Origin: Candidatus Woesearchaeota archaeon
Lineage (GTDB): Archaea; Nanobdellota; Nanobdellia; Woesearchaeales; DSVV01
Direction: 5' to 3'
Length of the DNA stretch: 35,917 nt
NCBI GenBank assembly: GCA_018303325.1
Contig: JAGVYH010000026.1
Location: 1-35,917, forward strand
Shown: piece after piece, positions 1 to 7,575 of the stretch
Layout: the number at the start of each line of letters is the position of its first letter
How positions within the stretch are numbered: the first letter of the stretch is position 1
Position numbers and translations under genes: made by a program
The notes under the pieces: generated by a model
Told to the model about the DNA's origin: nothing
The model's database searches: none
Seen by the model: the letters and a program-made list of their open reading frames with translations, nothing else

Positions 1-84
1 TCAAAATTCTTAAAGCAAGCATGGTCTTTAATAGAATCGGGCAAAGTATTCAAAAGAATGTCTGAATTTTTAAAGGATGATTAA
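1..84 (+). CDS. C-terminal fragment of an unidentified protein
   Basis: The reading frame is open from base 1 to a TAA at 82-84 and gives 27 residues ending in SEFLKDD. The window edge cuts the rest off. The piece is amphipathic and helical-looking, with no recognisable motif. Its last codons overlap or abut the start region of the next small reading frame (ATG at 77 or 86), which suggests the two were co-transcribed. It could also be chance open frame; the overlap and sensible composition favour a real gene end. Confidence 0.4.
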   Translation, partial: SKFLKQAWSLIESGKVFKRMSEFLKDD

Positions 85-85
85 A

Positions 86-339
86 ATGATGTTGTTAAGA
101 AAAGCAATAAGATGCCATGTTTGCGACAAACTGCTGGCAACAGAAGATGAAAGGATTGAAAAGAGGATGTTTTGGATTTATATAACTACTGCTGTGATGA
201 CTGCTATAAAAAATATTGGGAAAAGATGTATGAAAGATATGGCGGAACAAGAATGTGCCGATTTAGAGCCAGCTACAAAAAAGGCGAGAGGATACCAGAT
301 AAAGAGTGGGTAATTGTGGAACGATATGTGAGTGAATGA
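86..339 (+). pseudogene. Frameshifted small zinc-ribbon-like protein
   Basis: Two frames together look like one small protein. The first (ATG at 86, or 77) has a CxxC knuckle, RCHVCDKLL, followed by charged helix. From about 160 the frame one step away reads YNYCCDDCYKKYWEKMYERYGG and on to WVIVERYVSE, stopping at 337-339. The second knuckle (CCxxC) would complete a four-cysteine zinc site. The original first frame instead runs on to a TAA at 311-313 with less protein-like sequence. A shift near 157-175, in a purine-rich run, would join them. GGATGA at 75-80 is a possible ribosome binding site for the ATG at 86. It may be a true frameshift mutation, a sequencing or assembly error, or much less likely programmed frameshifting. 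Confidence 0.45.
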
Positions 340-461
340 TGATTGAAAAAGAGTGTGAGTTGTAATTTAAAGTTATTTTGGAAATCCTGTGAAAAAAATT
401 GGGAAAGATATATTAAATGCTATGTGTATAAGAATTAAGGATATTTCGAAAAATTGCCTTA

Positions 462-1436
462 CTAACTTTCAATTTTAAAAGTTGTATTGCGTTTATTAAT
501 ATTTGTGTACTCTTTTTCAACCATATTAAATAATTTTAAATCCATAACCTTACCGTTTAATATACTGGATCGCAATTCATCACATTTATTAAGGCTAGCT
601 AACCATTCATCTGTCCATAATTTAGGAATTATATGTGCATAATTTCTAAATATATTATTAATGTCATTTATATCTTCATTTGTGAGATAAAGATAATTAG
701 TTTTTGTATTTGTGTTCTTAATTTTTTGATTAGTTAATAGAATTATATACAAGGGTGTCACAACTTTTTCATTAAATATTTTAAGTTGATTTTCTTTTTC
801 TCTTCGGCGATCTGTCCATTTTGAAGAAAAAAATCCAATTAACGCAGCGATTAATGCACCAGTTAATGTAAATAGCGCTGGTAAAACAAATTGAAGTTTT
901 TCCCAAGAATATTGCACGTGATACTCTATGTTTTCTTCATAAATTGAAAGTGAATTATTTTTATTACAAATAAATGCAGCTTTGAAATTATAAGTCCCTC
1001 CTTTCATACTATTATCTGTAAATAATTCGCCTTCAAAGCGTAAATAGCGAATAGACTTCTCATTTATAAGAACATGAAGCAAGTTAGTGTCACTAACCAC
1101 AGATACATTGCTCATTTTTTGAAGTTGTGAATCATTAATATAAGAAATATCCATTAAATTAGGTTCATATTTGTGTAAATCTGTTGGATCATTATTAAAT
1201 GAATATAAAATTGCCTCTTTATGATTAAATACTATTCGTCCATCGTTTATAAAATAAAGAAGAACTTTATCACAAGAACCATCCCCAATTATGTCTACTT
1301 TTACATGAACTGGTTGTCCAGCAATTATATTTTTGTCAGAACTCCTTATAGAAATAATATAATTAGATGTAGCATTTATTGAGGGTATAATTAATAAGCA
1401 TAACATTAAAATTAAGAAATAATTTTTATTTATCAT
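462..1436 (-). CDS. Single-pass membrane protein with secreted N-terminal domain
   Basis: 324 residues of unknown family. A signal peptide is clear at the start (hydrophobic stretch at about residues 5-20, then INATSN). Residues 24-180 should lie outside the cell and are rich in beta-type sequence and Asn. A single membrane helix spans about 185-208 (LPALFTLTGALIAALIG), followed by the positive-inside stretch KWTDRRREKENQ. The last 115 residues should be cytoplasmic and mostly helical. It is the last gene of the minus-strand operon that begins with DinD, RhuM and the type IIG enzyme, lying 4 bases after the preceding small membrane protein. The layout suggests a surface sensor or anchor, but no function can be assigned from sequence. 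Confidence 0.75.
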   Translation of the reverse strand: MINKNYFLILMLCLLIIPSINATSNYIISIRSSDKNIIAGQPVHVKVDIIGDGSCDKVLLYFINDGRIVFNHKEAILYSFNNDPTDLHKYEPNLMDISYINDSQLQKMSNVSVVSDTNLLHVLINEKSIRYLRFEGELFTDNSMKGGTYNFKAAFICNKNNSLSIYEENIEYHVQYSWEKLQFVLPALFTLTGALIAALIGFFSSKWTDRRREKENQLKIFNEKVVTPLYIILLTNQKIKNTNTKTNYLYLTNEDINDINNIFRNYAHIIPKLWTDEWLASLNKCDELRSSILNGKVMDLKLFNMVEKEYTNINKRNTTFKIES

Positions 1437-1440
1437 TTTA

Positions 1441-1650
1441 CTACCTCTCGCTAATGCTTTTAATGAGATGAGATATAATAAAAAATAAGGTTAACATAAA
1501 CACAAAACCAGATAATATGTCCAACAAGATTAACAAATTGAAAATATTTTTAAAAAACTCATGTGCTGAAAAGATATAAATTAATAAAGTACTGCTTATT
1601 ATTGAGATGATACTACTAACAAAAATGATAAATAATATTTTCAATTTCAT
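1441..1650 (-). CDS. Small two-helix membrane protein
   Basis: 69 residues that are almost entirely two hydrophobic helices (about 4-28 and 38-62) joined by a short loop, AHEFFKNIFN, with a basic tail KSISER. The family is not recognised. It sits between the 110-aa protein (gap 34 bases) and the 324-aa membrane protein (gap 4 bases) on the same strand, so all are probably one transcript. Tiny two-helix proteins in restriction or defence operons are sometimes membrane-acting effectors; that role here is only a guess from context. Confidence 0.6.
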   Translation of the reverse strand: MKLKILFIIFVSSIISIISSTLLIYIFSAHEFFKNIFNLLILLDILSGFVFMLTLFFIISHLIKSISER

Positions 1651-1684
1651 CTTAACTTTTCCTAAATAATTTTCTGTTCTTGAT

Positions 1685-2017
1685 TCATGATAAATTTATT
1701 CCTGTTCTCACTAAAATTATTTTTATAATGATATCTAAACCTTTGTCTATCCCTTTCTCAATTAACTTATTTAATGCTATTTTCAAAAAACGTTCATTAT
1801 TATTAGAAATTGCTTTTTTGATATCTTCTAATTCATGTCTTATTCTTTCATTTTTGGGTTTTATTATCTCATCGTTTATTGATTTGATTATATCTCTTTT
1901 AAAATTATCAACAGCGATTCCAATCATTTGACTATTTTCAATCTTTAAATTAGATGTATCAGATATAATTTTTCCAAATTTATTTGTTATTACTTTTTTA
2001 TTAAATTCAACAGTCAT
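1685..2017 (-). CDS. Small helical protein coupled to the type IIG enzyme
   Basis: 110 residues, no known family. The N-terminal 35 residues look beta-rich (MTVEFNKKVITNKFGKI), the rest is charged amphipathic helix (DNFKRDIIKSINDEIIKPKNERIRHELEDIKKAI), and the end is hydrophobic (GLDIIIKIILVRTGI), possibly membrane-associating. Its ATG overlaps the stop of the large restriction-methylation gene by 4 bases (ATGA), a sign of translational coupling. A role with that enzyme or with the membrane proteins downstream is inferred from position only. The opposite-strand open frame over the same bases looks like a shadow. Confidence 0.6.
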   Translation of the reverse strand: MTVEFNKKVITNKFGKIISDTSNLKIENSQMIGIAVDNFKRDIIKSINDEIIKPKNERIRHELEDIKKAISNNNERFLKIALNKLIEKGIDKGLDIIIKIILVRTGINLS

Positions 2018-5000
2018 CTCAAACTCTCCTCAATCATCTTCTTTTCTTCTTCAGTTATTCCATATAATTCATAAAGAATTTGATTAATTTGTAACTCAAG
2101 AGCAGCTATCTGTCGAGTAATCATATCCTGTTCGTTCTTAAGTTTAACACTATTTAACTTCTTTTTAAGTTCAATAATATTTGTGACCATATTCACAATC
2201 GTTTCATATAATTGCTTCTCTTTTGAGTTAGAAAAATCTATCTCTTTGACGGGAATTTCTCCAGCAAATTGTTTATTAGTAGCATAGAATCCACCACTTA
2301 AGAAAATGCTTGTTTTACTAATAAAAAAAGAGGCTATTGGACTATTTAATATTGCCATAATATAATAAGGGCTTTCTTTTGTTTCTTCTTTTAGTATTAT
2401 ACCATTTGCTCCAACATTATCTAAACAATAAGAACCTTTTTCATCTATTGATGCCATTGCTCTCTTAACTACATGCGGGATTAACATTTTAGATAAATGT
2501 TGCTTGTTAATGTTTTGATCCCTACCAAATTTGTACCATTCATTTGTTTTGAATTTTCCGTTTTCTCTATTCTCCAACTCTTTTTTATTTTCTGTTAAGT
2601 ATTCCAAAACTTTTGGATAATTAGATTTTAATTCTTTTAAGGTATAAAGAATTGCTCTGTCTTCTTCTATTTTATATGGAAAAATAACATATTCAGTTGC
2701 AGGGATGACATAATAACAATTAATATTTGTATTGTCTATAATGGGTTTTACAATTTCTTTTTCAAGCCAAAAATCTTTATTTAATTGGACGGAATGAAGG
2801 TAGTATTCTTTTTTGCTTTCTTTGATATATTTGAGTATGTATATCTTATCTTGACTTGTTTGAACTCCAACAAAAAATTCTTTGTATTTATCATATAATT
2901 TTGAGAGTTTAATAATTCTCTCAAAGATTACATGTTCTGGTTCAGTCATAAAATACCACTTATCTTGACTTAAGAAATGTGGCTTGATTTCATCTATCAC
3001 AAAATGCTCTTCTGGCTCTTTTGCTTCATTCAAGAAGTAGGATATTTGTTCATCTTTACTTTTATATAAACTTCTAATCTCTTTATAAATCAGTTTATTT
3101 TGCTGTTTCTTGTTTTGTAGGAATAACAGGCAGGTGTAGGTATCAGCCTTTTCAAAAACAAAATAATGCCTAAAATTGACTAAGTGATAAAGATTATAAT
3201 TTTTGATATATTTTCTGAGATTTGTTCCATACTCACTATTAAAGAATCTATTAGGACAAATAAAACCCAAAACACCATCTTTTTTTAATAAGCTTAATGA
3301 TTTTTCGATAAACGGAACGTAAATATCAACATTTCCCTCTTTTGTCGTTATGTATTTTTTTTGATAAAATAACGTTTCTTCTGGATAAAATTCATTTAAT
3401 TTTTGAATCTGTATGTAAGGTGGATTACCAATTATCATATCAAAACCACCTTCTTTCATGATTTGCCCAAATCCGTTTATAGAATCATTCCAATTAAAAA
3501 TATTTATTCTTTTTGTTTTTCTGGTATCAGTTAAAGTTAATTGAATATCTTGATAACATTCTGGCCCTATTAATGAATTGCCACATTTAATATTATTATC
3601 AATATCAGGCAGAATTCTCTCTTGTATCAGTTTTAATTGTTGCTCTACACTTTCTTTATTTTCATTTTCTAATACTTTTAGTAAAAGACTTAATTTAGTT
3701 ACTTCAACAGCTTGGGAATCTATATCAACGCCATAAATATTATTTAATAAAATTTTTTTCTTTCTCTCAGAAGTCAATAACCATTGATTTTCTTTGAATT
3801 GAAAGATATCTTTCTTAAATTTATTTGGGTCATTTTTCATGTAGTAATTTATATGATAATCCAATAAATAGGAATATGCTCCTAAAAGAAAACTACCTGA
3901 ACCACAAGCAGGGTCTAAAATCCTAATCTTCTCTATTTCTTTTGGCGTTTTTCCTTTTATAATTTTTCCAACAGTCTTTTTAACAATATATTTTACTATA
4001 TAAGAAGGGGTATAAAAGATTCCGCCAGCTTTTTTAACTTCTGGTTTTTCCTCTATCTTGGCTTGGTGTCCAGAAGTTAATCTAATAACTTTTCCCAAAA
4101 ATTGTTCATAAACATTTCCTAAAATTTCTACACCAATAATAGAAAATTCGTAAGGACAAATAGGATAGTATAATTCATTAATAATTTTTTTTAGAACATC
4201 ATCATCTATTGTTAAACTAGGTGTAACTTTATCTTCTTTGAAATTGAAAATTCCACTATTGTACTTGTCATCAGCATATTTGAAATACTTTTGAATTTCT
4301 TGATAAATATTTGTCTTAGAACCTATTTCTTTCAATTTTTCATATTTTTCTATACTATTGTCTTCACATATTCTTAAAAATAAAATTCTGTCAATGGTTA
4401 TTTGAACAGCAAAATTAAGCTCATAAATAGATATATCTTTATTTCTTATAGCTATATTTTTAGCTAATTGTTCTCTCCATCTTTCAATCTCTTTTAAGAA
4501 TTCATCATCAACTTCAGCAGTCCCTTTTTTTCCTTTTGAAGATTCAATAAATCTGTCAAAACTTCCTTTCCAGACACACTCTTTTGAAAAGATGTTCCAA
4601 ATATCATCAAATTTACTTAGATATTCTTCAAAAGTAAGGTACATAATTCGACCGACACTAGCTTTATCTTTTTCCGAAGGTTTTGTAGTACAATCATAAA
4701 TTGCAAATTCTTCAAAATCTGTTAAAATTGAAAGAGGAAGTTTTGCGTTCCAAGCATAATGTCTCAGCTGAAAAGCAGGTTCTGCTTCTTCCTTTATCTT
4801 AATCGAAGGTTTTTTTGCTTCAACAAAGAATTTTCTAACTCCACCAATACGAAAACCATAATCTGGTGCTTTTGTTTTACCACTTATTTTTAAAGAATCT
4901 TCATTAATTACTTCTTTGTATTGTTCGGCATGCCCTTGCTCATTATCTATATCCCAACCAAAAATTTTAAAGAATTTATCAATGAATTCCTTTCTAGCTT

Positions 5001-5112
5001 GTGCTTCTATATAATAACTTTTTTGATATTGATCAATGTTTTCTTTAAATCTCTCAACAAGCTTCTTAACTTCCTCTTTCGCCTGTTCCTTAGTTAATTG
5101 TATAAATTTCAT
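2014..5112 (-). CDS. Type IIG restriction endonuclease / N6-adenine DNA methyltransferase (Eco57I-like)
   Basis: A 1032-residue single-chain restriction-modification enzyme. The N-terminal nuclease shows the PD-(D/E)xK pattern: PD at 83-84 and VEAK at 97-100. A helical linker follows, then the gamma-type adenine methylase: motif X region GGIFYTPSYIVKYIV (363-377), motif I DPACGSGSF (400-408) for AdoMet, and motif IV NPPY (563-566) for the target adenine. The last 350 residues match the place of a TaqI-like target recognition domain. Length and order fit type IIG/Eco57I proteins. One chain would both methylate host sites and cut unmodified DNA; the target site cannot be read from sequence. It overlaps its neighbours by 4 bases on each side (RhuM upstream, a 110-aa protein downstream). 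All catalytic motifs look intact. Confidence 0.93.
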   Translation of the reverse strand: MKFIQLTKEQAKEEVKKLVERFKENIDQYQKSYYIEAQARKEFIDKFFKIFGWDIDNEQGHAEQYKEVINEDSLKISGKTKAPDYGFRIGGVRKFFVEAKKPSIKIKEEAEPAFQLRHYAWNAKLPLSILTDFEEFAIYDCTTKPSEKDKASVGRIMYLTFEEYLSKFDDIWNIFSKECVWKGSFDRFIESSKGKKGTAEVDDEFLKEIERWREQLAKNIAIRNKDISIYELNFAVQITIDRILFLRICEDNSIEKYEKLKEIGSKTNIYQEIQKYFKYADDKYNSGIFNFKEDKVTPSLTIDDDVLKKIINELYYPICPYEFSIIGVEILGNVYEQFLGKVIRLTSGHQAKIEEKPEVKKAGGIFYTPSYIVKYIVKKTVGKIIKGKTPKEIEKIRILDPACGSGSFLLGAYSYLLDYHINYYMKNDPNKFKKDIFQFKENQWLLTSERKKKILLNNIYGVDIDSQAVEVTKLSLLLKVLENENKESVEQQLKLIQERILPDIDNNIKCGNSLIGPECYQDIQLTLTDTRKTKRINIFNWNDSINGFGQIMKEGGFDMIIGNPPYIQIQKLNEFYPEETLFYQKKYITTKEGNVDIYVPFIEKSLSLLKKDGVLGFICPNRFFNSEYGTNLRKYIKNYNLYHLVNFRHYFVFEKADTYTCLLFLQNKKQQNKLIYKEIRSLYKSKDEQISYFLNEAKEPEEHFVIDEIKPHFLSQDKWYFMTEPEHVIFERIIKLSKLYDKYKEFFVGVQTSQDKIYILKYIKESKKEYYLHSVQLNKDFWLEKEIVKPIIDNTNINCYYVIPATEYVIFPYKIEEDRAILYTLKELKSNYPKVLEYLTENKKELENRENGKFKTNEWYKFGRDQNINKQHLSKMLIPHVVKRAMASIDEKGSYCLDNVGANGIILKEETKESPYYIMAILNSPIASFFISKTSIFLSGGFYATNKQFAGEIPVKEIDFSNSKEKQLYETIVNMVTNIIELKKKLNSVKLKNEQDMITRQIAALELQINQILYELYGITEEEKKMIEESLR

Positions 5113-6140
5113 TTTTTATCACTCTTTTTCTCTAATAATTTCCTGCTAAATTTGTCAAAATCAGACTGAAATAGCTGATCTTGGATAATTCTATATTTTT
5201 CAAATTCAGATTCAGCAAATTCTTTTGCGATATCTGCAGTTACTTTGCCAGGATTTTCTAAGACTTCTCTATTATTGAATTTTAGAAACGCATTGAGTTT
5301 TTCTGCCCAATCTTCCATTGTCATAGGGATATTTCTTTCGGTCTGATCTTCTGCAAAATCAAGATACATGGTAACAATCCGATTTAAAGATTTTATTTCA
5401 TCTTGCTTTAAATAATTTTTAGCTATTGATACATCACTTTTTATTATTTTGTCTTTAGGAGCATTTTTCCATGTAGTTAAACCCATATAATCTTTTTTTG
5501 CATCTGCCCGCTTTAGTATTAATTCCGACGCTGTATGCTTATGAATTGCATAATGCATCTTATTCTGGACAGCTGCAAAAAAATCTTTAGTTACTTTTGA
5601 ATTTTTATCATAATCCATACTTGTAGCATATATATCTGTTATTTTTTGATAAAAATTCCTTTCACTTGCCCTTATTTCCCTTATTTCTTCAAGCAAATTA
5701 TCAAAGTATTGCTTATTTAAAAATGTGCCATTTTTCAGCCTTTCTTTATCTAAAACATATCCTTTTATTGCAAATTCTTTTAAAACATTAGTTGCCCATA
5801 TTCTAAATTGTGTTGCTCTTTGCGAATTTACCCTGTATCCTATTGAGATAATAACGTCTAAATTATAGAACTTAGTAGTATATTCTTTACCATCTATTGC
5901 AGTATGTCGGAAATCCCGACAAACTGAATTTTCATTTAATTCCCCTGTATCAAATATTTCTCTTAGGTGTTCAGTAATAGTGCTTCTTCCTTTATCGAAA
6001 AGTTTAGCAATCATCTTCTGGGAAAGCCAAACCGTGTCATCAGCATATTTTACTTCAATTGATTCTTCTCCTGACTGTGCAGTAAATATTAAAAATTCCG
6101 CAGTTGAATTTCTTATTGCTAAATGTTTTGAATCTGTCAT
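5109..6140 (-). CDS. rhuM: RhuM family protein
   Basis: 343 residues matching the virulence-protein RhuM family. The N-terminal half has the family pattern: VWLSQKMIAKLFDKGRSTI (helix-turn-helix-like), then EYTTKFYNLDVIISIGYRV and RATQFRIWATNVLKEFAIKG. The family's biochemical role is unsettled. It was named from a Salmonella pathogenicity island and often occurs beside restriction-modification genes in bacteria and archaea. Here it overlaps DinD upstream and the type IIG gene downstream by 4 bases each, so the three are surely one transcript. The helix-turn-helix-like part makes DNA binding or regulation of the restriction genes plausible. The long reading is intact. Confidence 0.88.
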   Translation of the reverse strand: MTDSKHLAIRNSTAEFLIFTAQSGEESIEVKYADDTVWLSQKMIAKLFDKGRSTITEHLREIFDTGELNENSVCRDFRHTAIDGKEYTTKFYNLDVIISIGYRVNSQRATQFRIWATNVLKEFAIKGYVLDKERLKNGTFLNKQYFDNLLEEIREIRASERNFYQKITDIYATSMDYDKNSKVTKDFFAAVQNKMHYAIHKHTASELILKRADAKKDYMGLTTWKNAPKDKIIKSDVSIAKNYLKQDEIKSLNRIVTMYLDFAEDQTERNIPMTMEDWAEKLNAFLKFNNREVLENPGKVTADIAKEFAESEFEKYRIIQDQLFQSDFDKFSRKLLEKKSDKK

Positions 6141-6988
6141 TTTTTATCACCATTACTTTGAGTTAATTCCTTTCTTTTATTTTTCATAAGATAATTATCT
6201 TTTGATAATACTTTTTTGCCGGTTTCTTCTTCAAGTTCTAGTCTGGCATTTTTCGCTATATTTCCACCTTTTTTAGATGCGATTTTTAATTGGTCAAAGC
6301 CTTTTGCATCTTGTGTTTTAGTTATTTCTGTAGTGGCTCTTTCACTGAGCATAGTAAATATAAGTTCTAAATCAGTCATGTGGTCTCTTAAATTTGCTTT
6401 TGATTGTTTTGGGAAATTTTTTAATTCTTTATGAGTTTGGATTGAAATATCAAATGTTGCTTCATGTATTTCATTTGTTAAAATTGCAAAATCTCTTCTT
6501 TCTTCAATTCCTCTTGTTTTCCATTCATCTGTTAAGTCTTGCCTTACAGCAATGCCTCTTAATCTTTTATCAATCCAATCTTTTGGATAGCCTTTTAATT
6601 CATAATATTCTTTAACTCTATCTTGAGCAAGTTCAGGATTTTCGATTTCTTCGATTCTTTCTTGCCCCAATTTAGCTAGCCACAGTTTGAATGGTTCTGC
6701 CCTTTTTGACGGAATTGACTGAATTATTCTAAAAATACCTTTGGTGTTGGCACAATTCATGCGTTGATTTCCGCCAGTAGTCTCAACTCCAAGGGTATGG
6801 ACAATTTGTCCCCATCCTTCTGAGAGTTCTAAATCTCTTATTTTTAGCTTATTTAAGTAATCTTTAGGATTCTTACTTTCAGTTAAAGCAAAGACAATAT
6901 CTTCTATAACATAATACCAATCTTCATTATGCCAAGTTCTTCTTATTCTCTTATCCTCAAATACAATCAGTTTATTGTTTTTATTCAT
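6137..6988 (-). CDS. dinD: DinD-like protein with BRO-N domain
   Basis: 283 residues. The first 115 form a BRO-N type DNA-binding domain (RRTWHNEDWYYVIEDIV, then GIFRIIQSIPSKRAEPFKLWL). The rest follows the DNA-damage-inducible DinD family, with KDWIDKRLRGIAVRQDLT, LRDHMTDLELIFTMLSERAT and a C-terminal ARLELEEETGKK. E. coli DinD is SOS-induced and acts on RecA filaments; whether this archaeal relative does so is unknown. It is the first gene of the restriction operon and overlaps rhuM by 4 bases. GGTGA just before the ATG (about 6993-6997) is a plausible ribosome binding site. The position suggests a regulator or a partner of the restriction enzyme. Confidence 0.88.
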   Translation of the reverse strand: MNKNNKLIVFEDKRIRRTWHNEDWYYVIEDIVFALTESKNPKDYLNKLKIRDLELSEGWGQIVHTLGVETTGGNQRMNCANTKGIFRIIQSIPSKRAEPFKLWLAKLGQERIEEIENPELAQDRVKEYYELKGYPKDWIDKRLRGIAVRQDLTDEWKTRGIEERRDFAILTNEIHEATFDISIQTHKELKNFPKQSKANLRDHMTDLELIFTMLSERATTEITKTQDAKGFDQLKIASKKGGNIAKNARLELEEETGKKVLSKDNYLMKNKRKELTQSNGDKK

Positions 6989-7044
6989 GATTTCACCAGT
7001 TTGTCTTCAAAAGCACTTTTCAGGATTGATTCAAAAAAAATGGG

Positions 7045-7052
7045 TTATATAC
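7045..7052 (-). promoter_or_regulatory. TATA-like box for the DinD-RhuM-type IIG operon
   Basis: On the minus strand GTATATAA lies 57-64 bases before the DinD ATG, leaving a leader of about 30 bases that contains the GGTGA ribosome site. The box is formed at the junction between the foldback element and its host repeat, so the operon promoter appears to be built from mobile DNA. Inferred from position only. Confidence 0.4.
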
Positions 7053-7138
7053 TAAAAGCACAAAATAATCGAACATTATTTTGTGCTTTTGTATATACAA
7101 AAGCAATTAATTTGTTCGAAAATTAATTGCTTTTAGTA
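7050..7138. mobile_element. 89-bp double-hairpin MITE, TA target duplication
   Basis: Ends are a perfect 10-bp inverted repeat, TACTAAAAGC and GCTTTTAGTA, flanked by TA at 7048-7049 and 7139-7140. Inside are two perfect hairpins: arms 7054-7069/7075-7090 (16 bp) and 7099-7112/7121-7134 (14 bp). A perfect 20-bp palindrome (7085-7104) lies in the middle. It encodes no protein. The TA duplication is typical of IS630/Tc1-mariner family transposition, so a related transposase elsewhere in the genome probably moves it. The uninterrupted host sequence is visible at 21549-21562. Confidence 0.85.
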
Positions 7139-7237
7139 TAAACCCCACAGCTCTGCTGTGACCCATTTTTAAGAGTAAACCTCCCATCTGAAGCGTGGGC
7201 AAAAGAAAGCCCCGCAGATCTGCTGCGATTGGGAAGT

Positions 7238-7434
7238 TTACTTTCTTAATTGTTCTGTTTTGAGTAATGCTGAATTGATTGTTTGTTCTAATTTGTCTGC
7301 TTCCACTTTATGTTTATTATTTCTTGTATGAAATCTTACTGATTTTTAAATACTTTACTAATTATCATGACATTCTGATATTCTTCCTTCTTTATTAAAG
7401 CATTTTCTAGTGCAAAAATTGCCAAAATACCAGT
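7238..7434 (-). pseudogene. Decayed C-terminal remnant of an unidentified gene
   Basis: Two minus-strand frames read like consecutive parts of one protein end: ILAIFALENALIKKEEYQN (frame closing at 7336-7338) and, one frame away, SVRFHTRNNKHKVEADKLEQ, which ends in LLKTEQLRK with TAA at 7238-7240. No start codon or intact domain is present and I do not recognise the family. It lies between repeat A and the second MITE, so it is probably the wreck of a gene broken by these insertions. Apart from this the stretch 7139-7481 shows nothing I can support. Confidence 0.35.
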
Positions 7435-7481
7435 TTACAAATCGTTGAATGGGATATTTTGTAGTGCTTGTCATTTAAATA

Positions 7482-7571
7482 TACTAAAAGCACAAAATAA
7501 TCGGAACATTATTTTGTGCTTTTGTATATACAAAAGCAATTAATTTGTTCGAAAATTAATTGCTTTTAGTA
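7482..7571. mobile_element. 90-bp double-hairpin MITE, second full copy
   Basis: Nearly identical to the element at 7050-7138, with one extra G in the first loop (ATCGGAAC). It has the same 10-bp terminal inverted repeats and TA on both sides (7480-7481 and 7572-7573). Near identity of the two copies points to recent movement. It lies 4 bases beyond the stop codon of the metallo-beta-lactamase gene and could act as its terminator. Confidence 0.85.
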
Positions 7572-7575
7572 TAAT

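Larger units (their letters stand above)
7033..7241. repeat. Dispersed repeat A (CACAGCTCTGCTGTG family), copy 1, interrupted
   Basis: This shares near-identical sequence with 21534-21656: AAAAATGGGTTATA, then ACCCCACAGCTCTGCTGTG, ACCCATTTTTAAGAGTAAAC, CATCTGAAGCG and AAAGCCCCGCAG. It folds as two hairpins. The first is AAAATGGGT with ACCCATTTT enclosing CACAGC-TCT-GCTGTG. The second is AGTAAACCTCCCA with TGGGAAGTTTACT. The foldback element at 7050-7138 is inserted into the loop side of the first hairpin. Nothing in it codes for protein. The right arm contains the stop codon of a decayed minus-strand gene. Confidence 0.75.
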
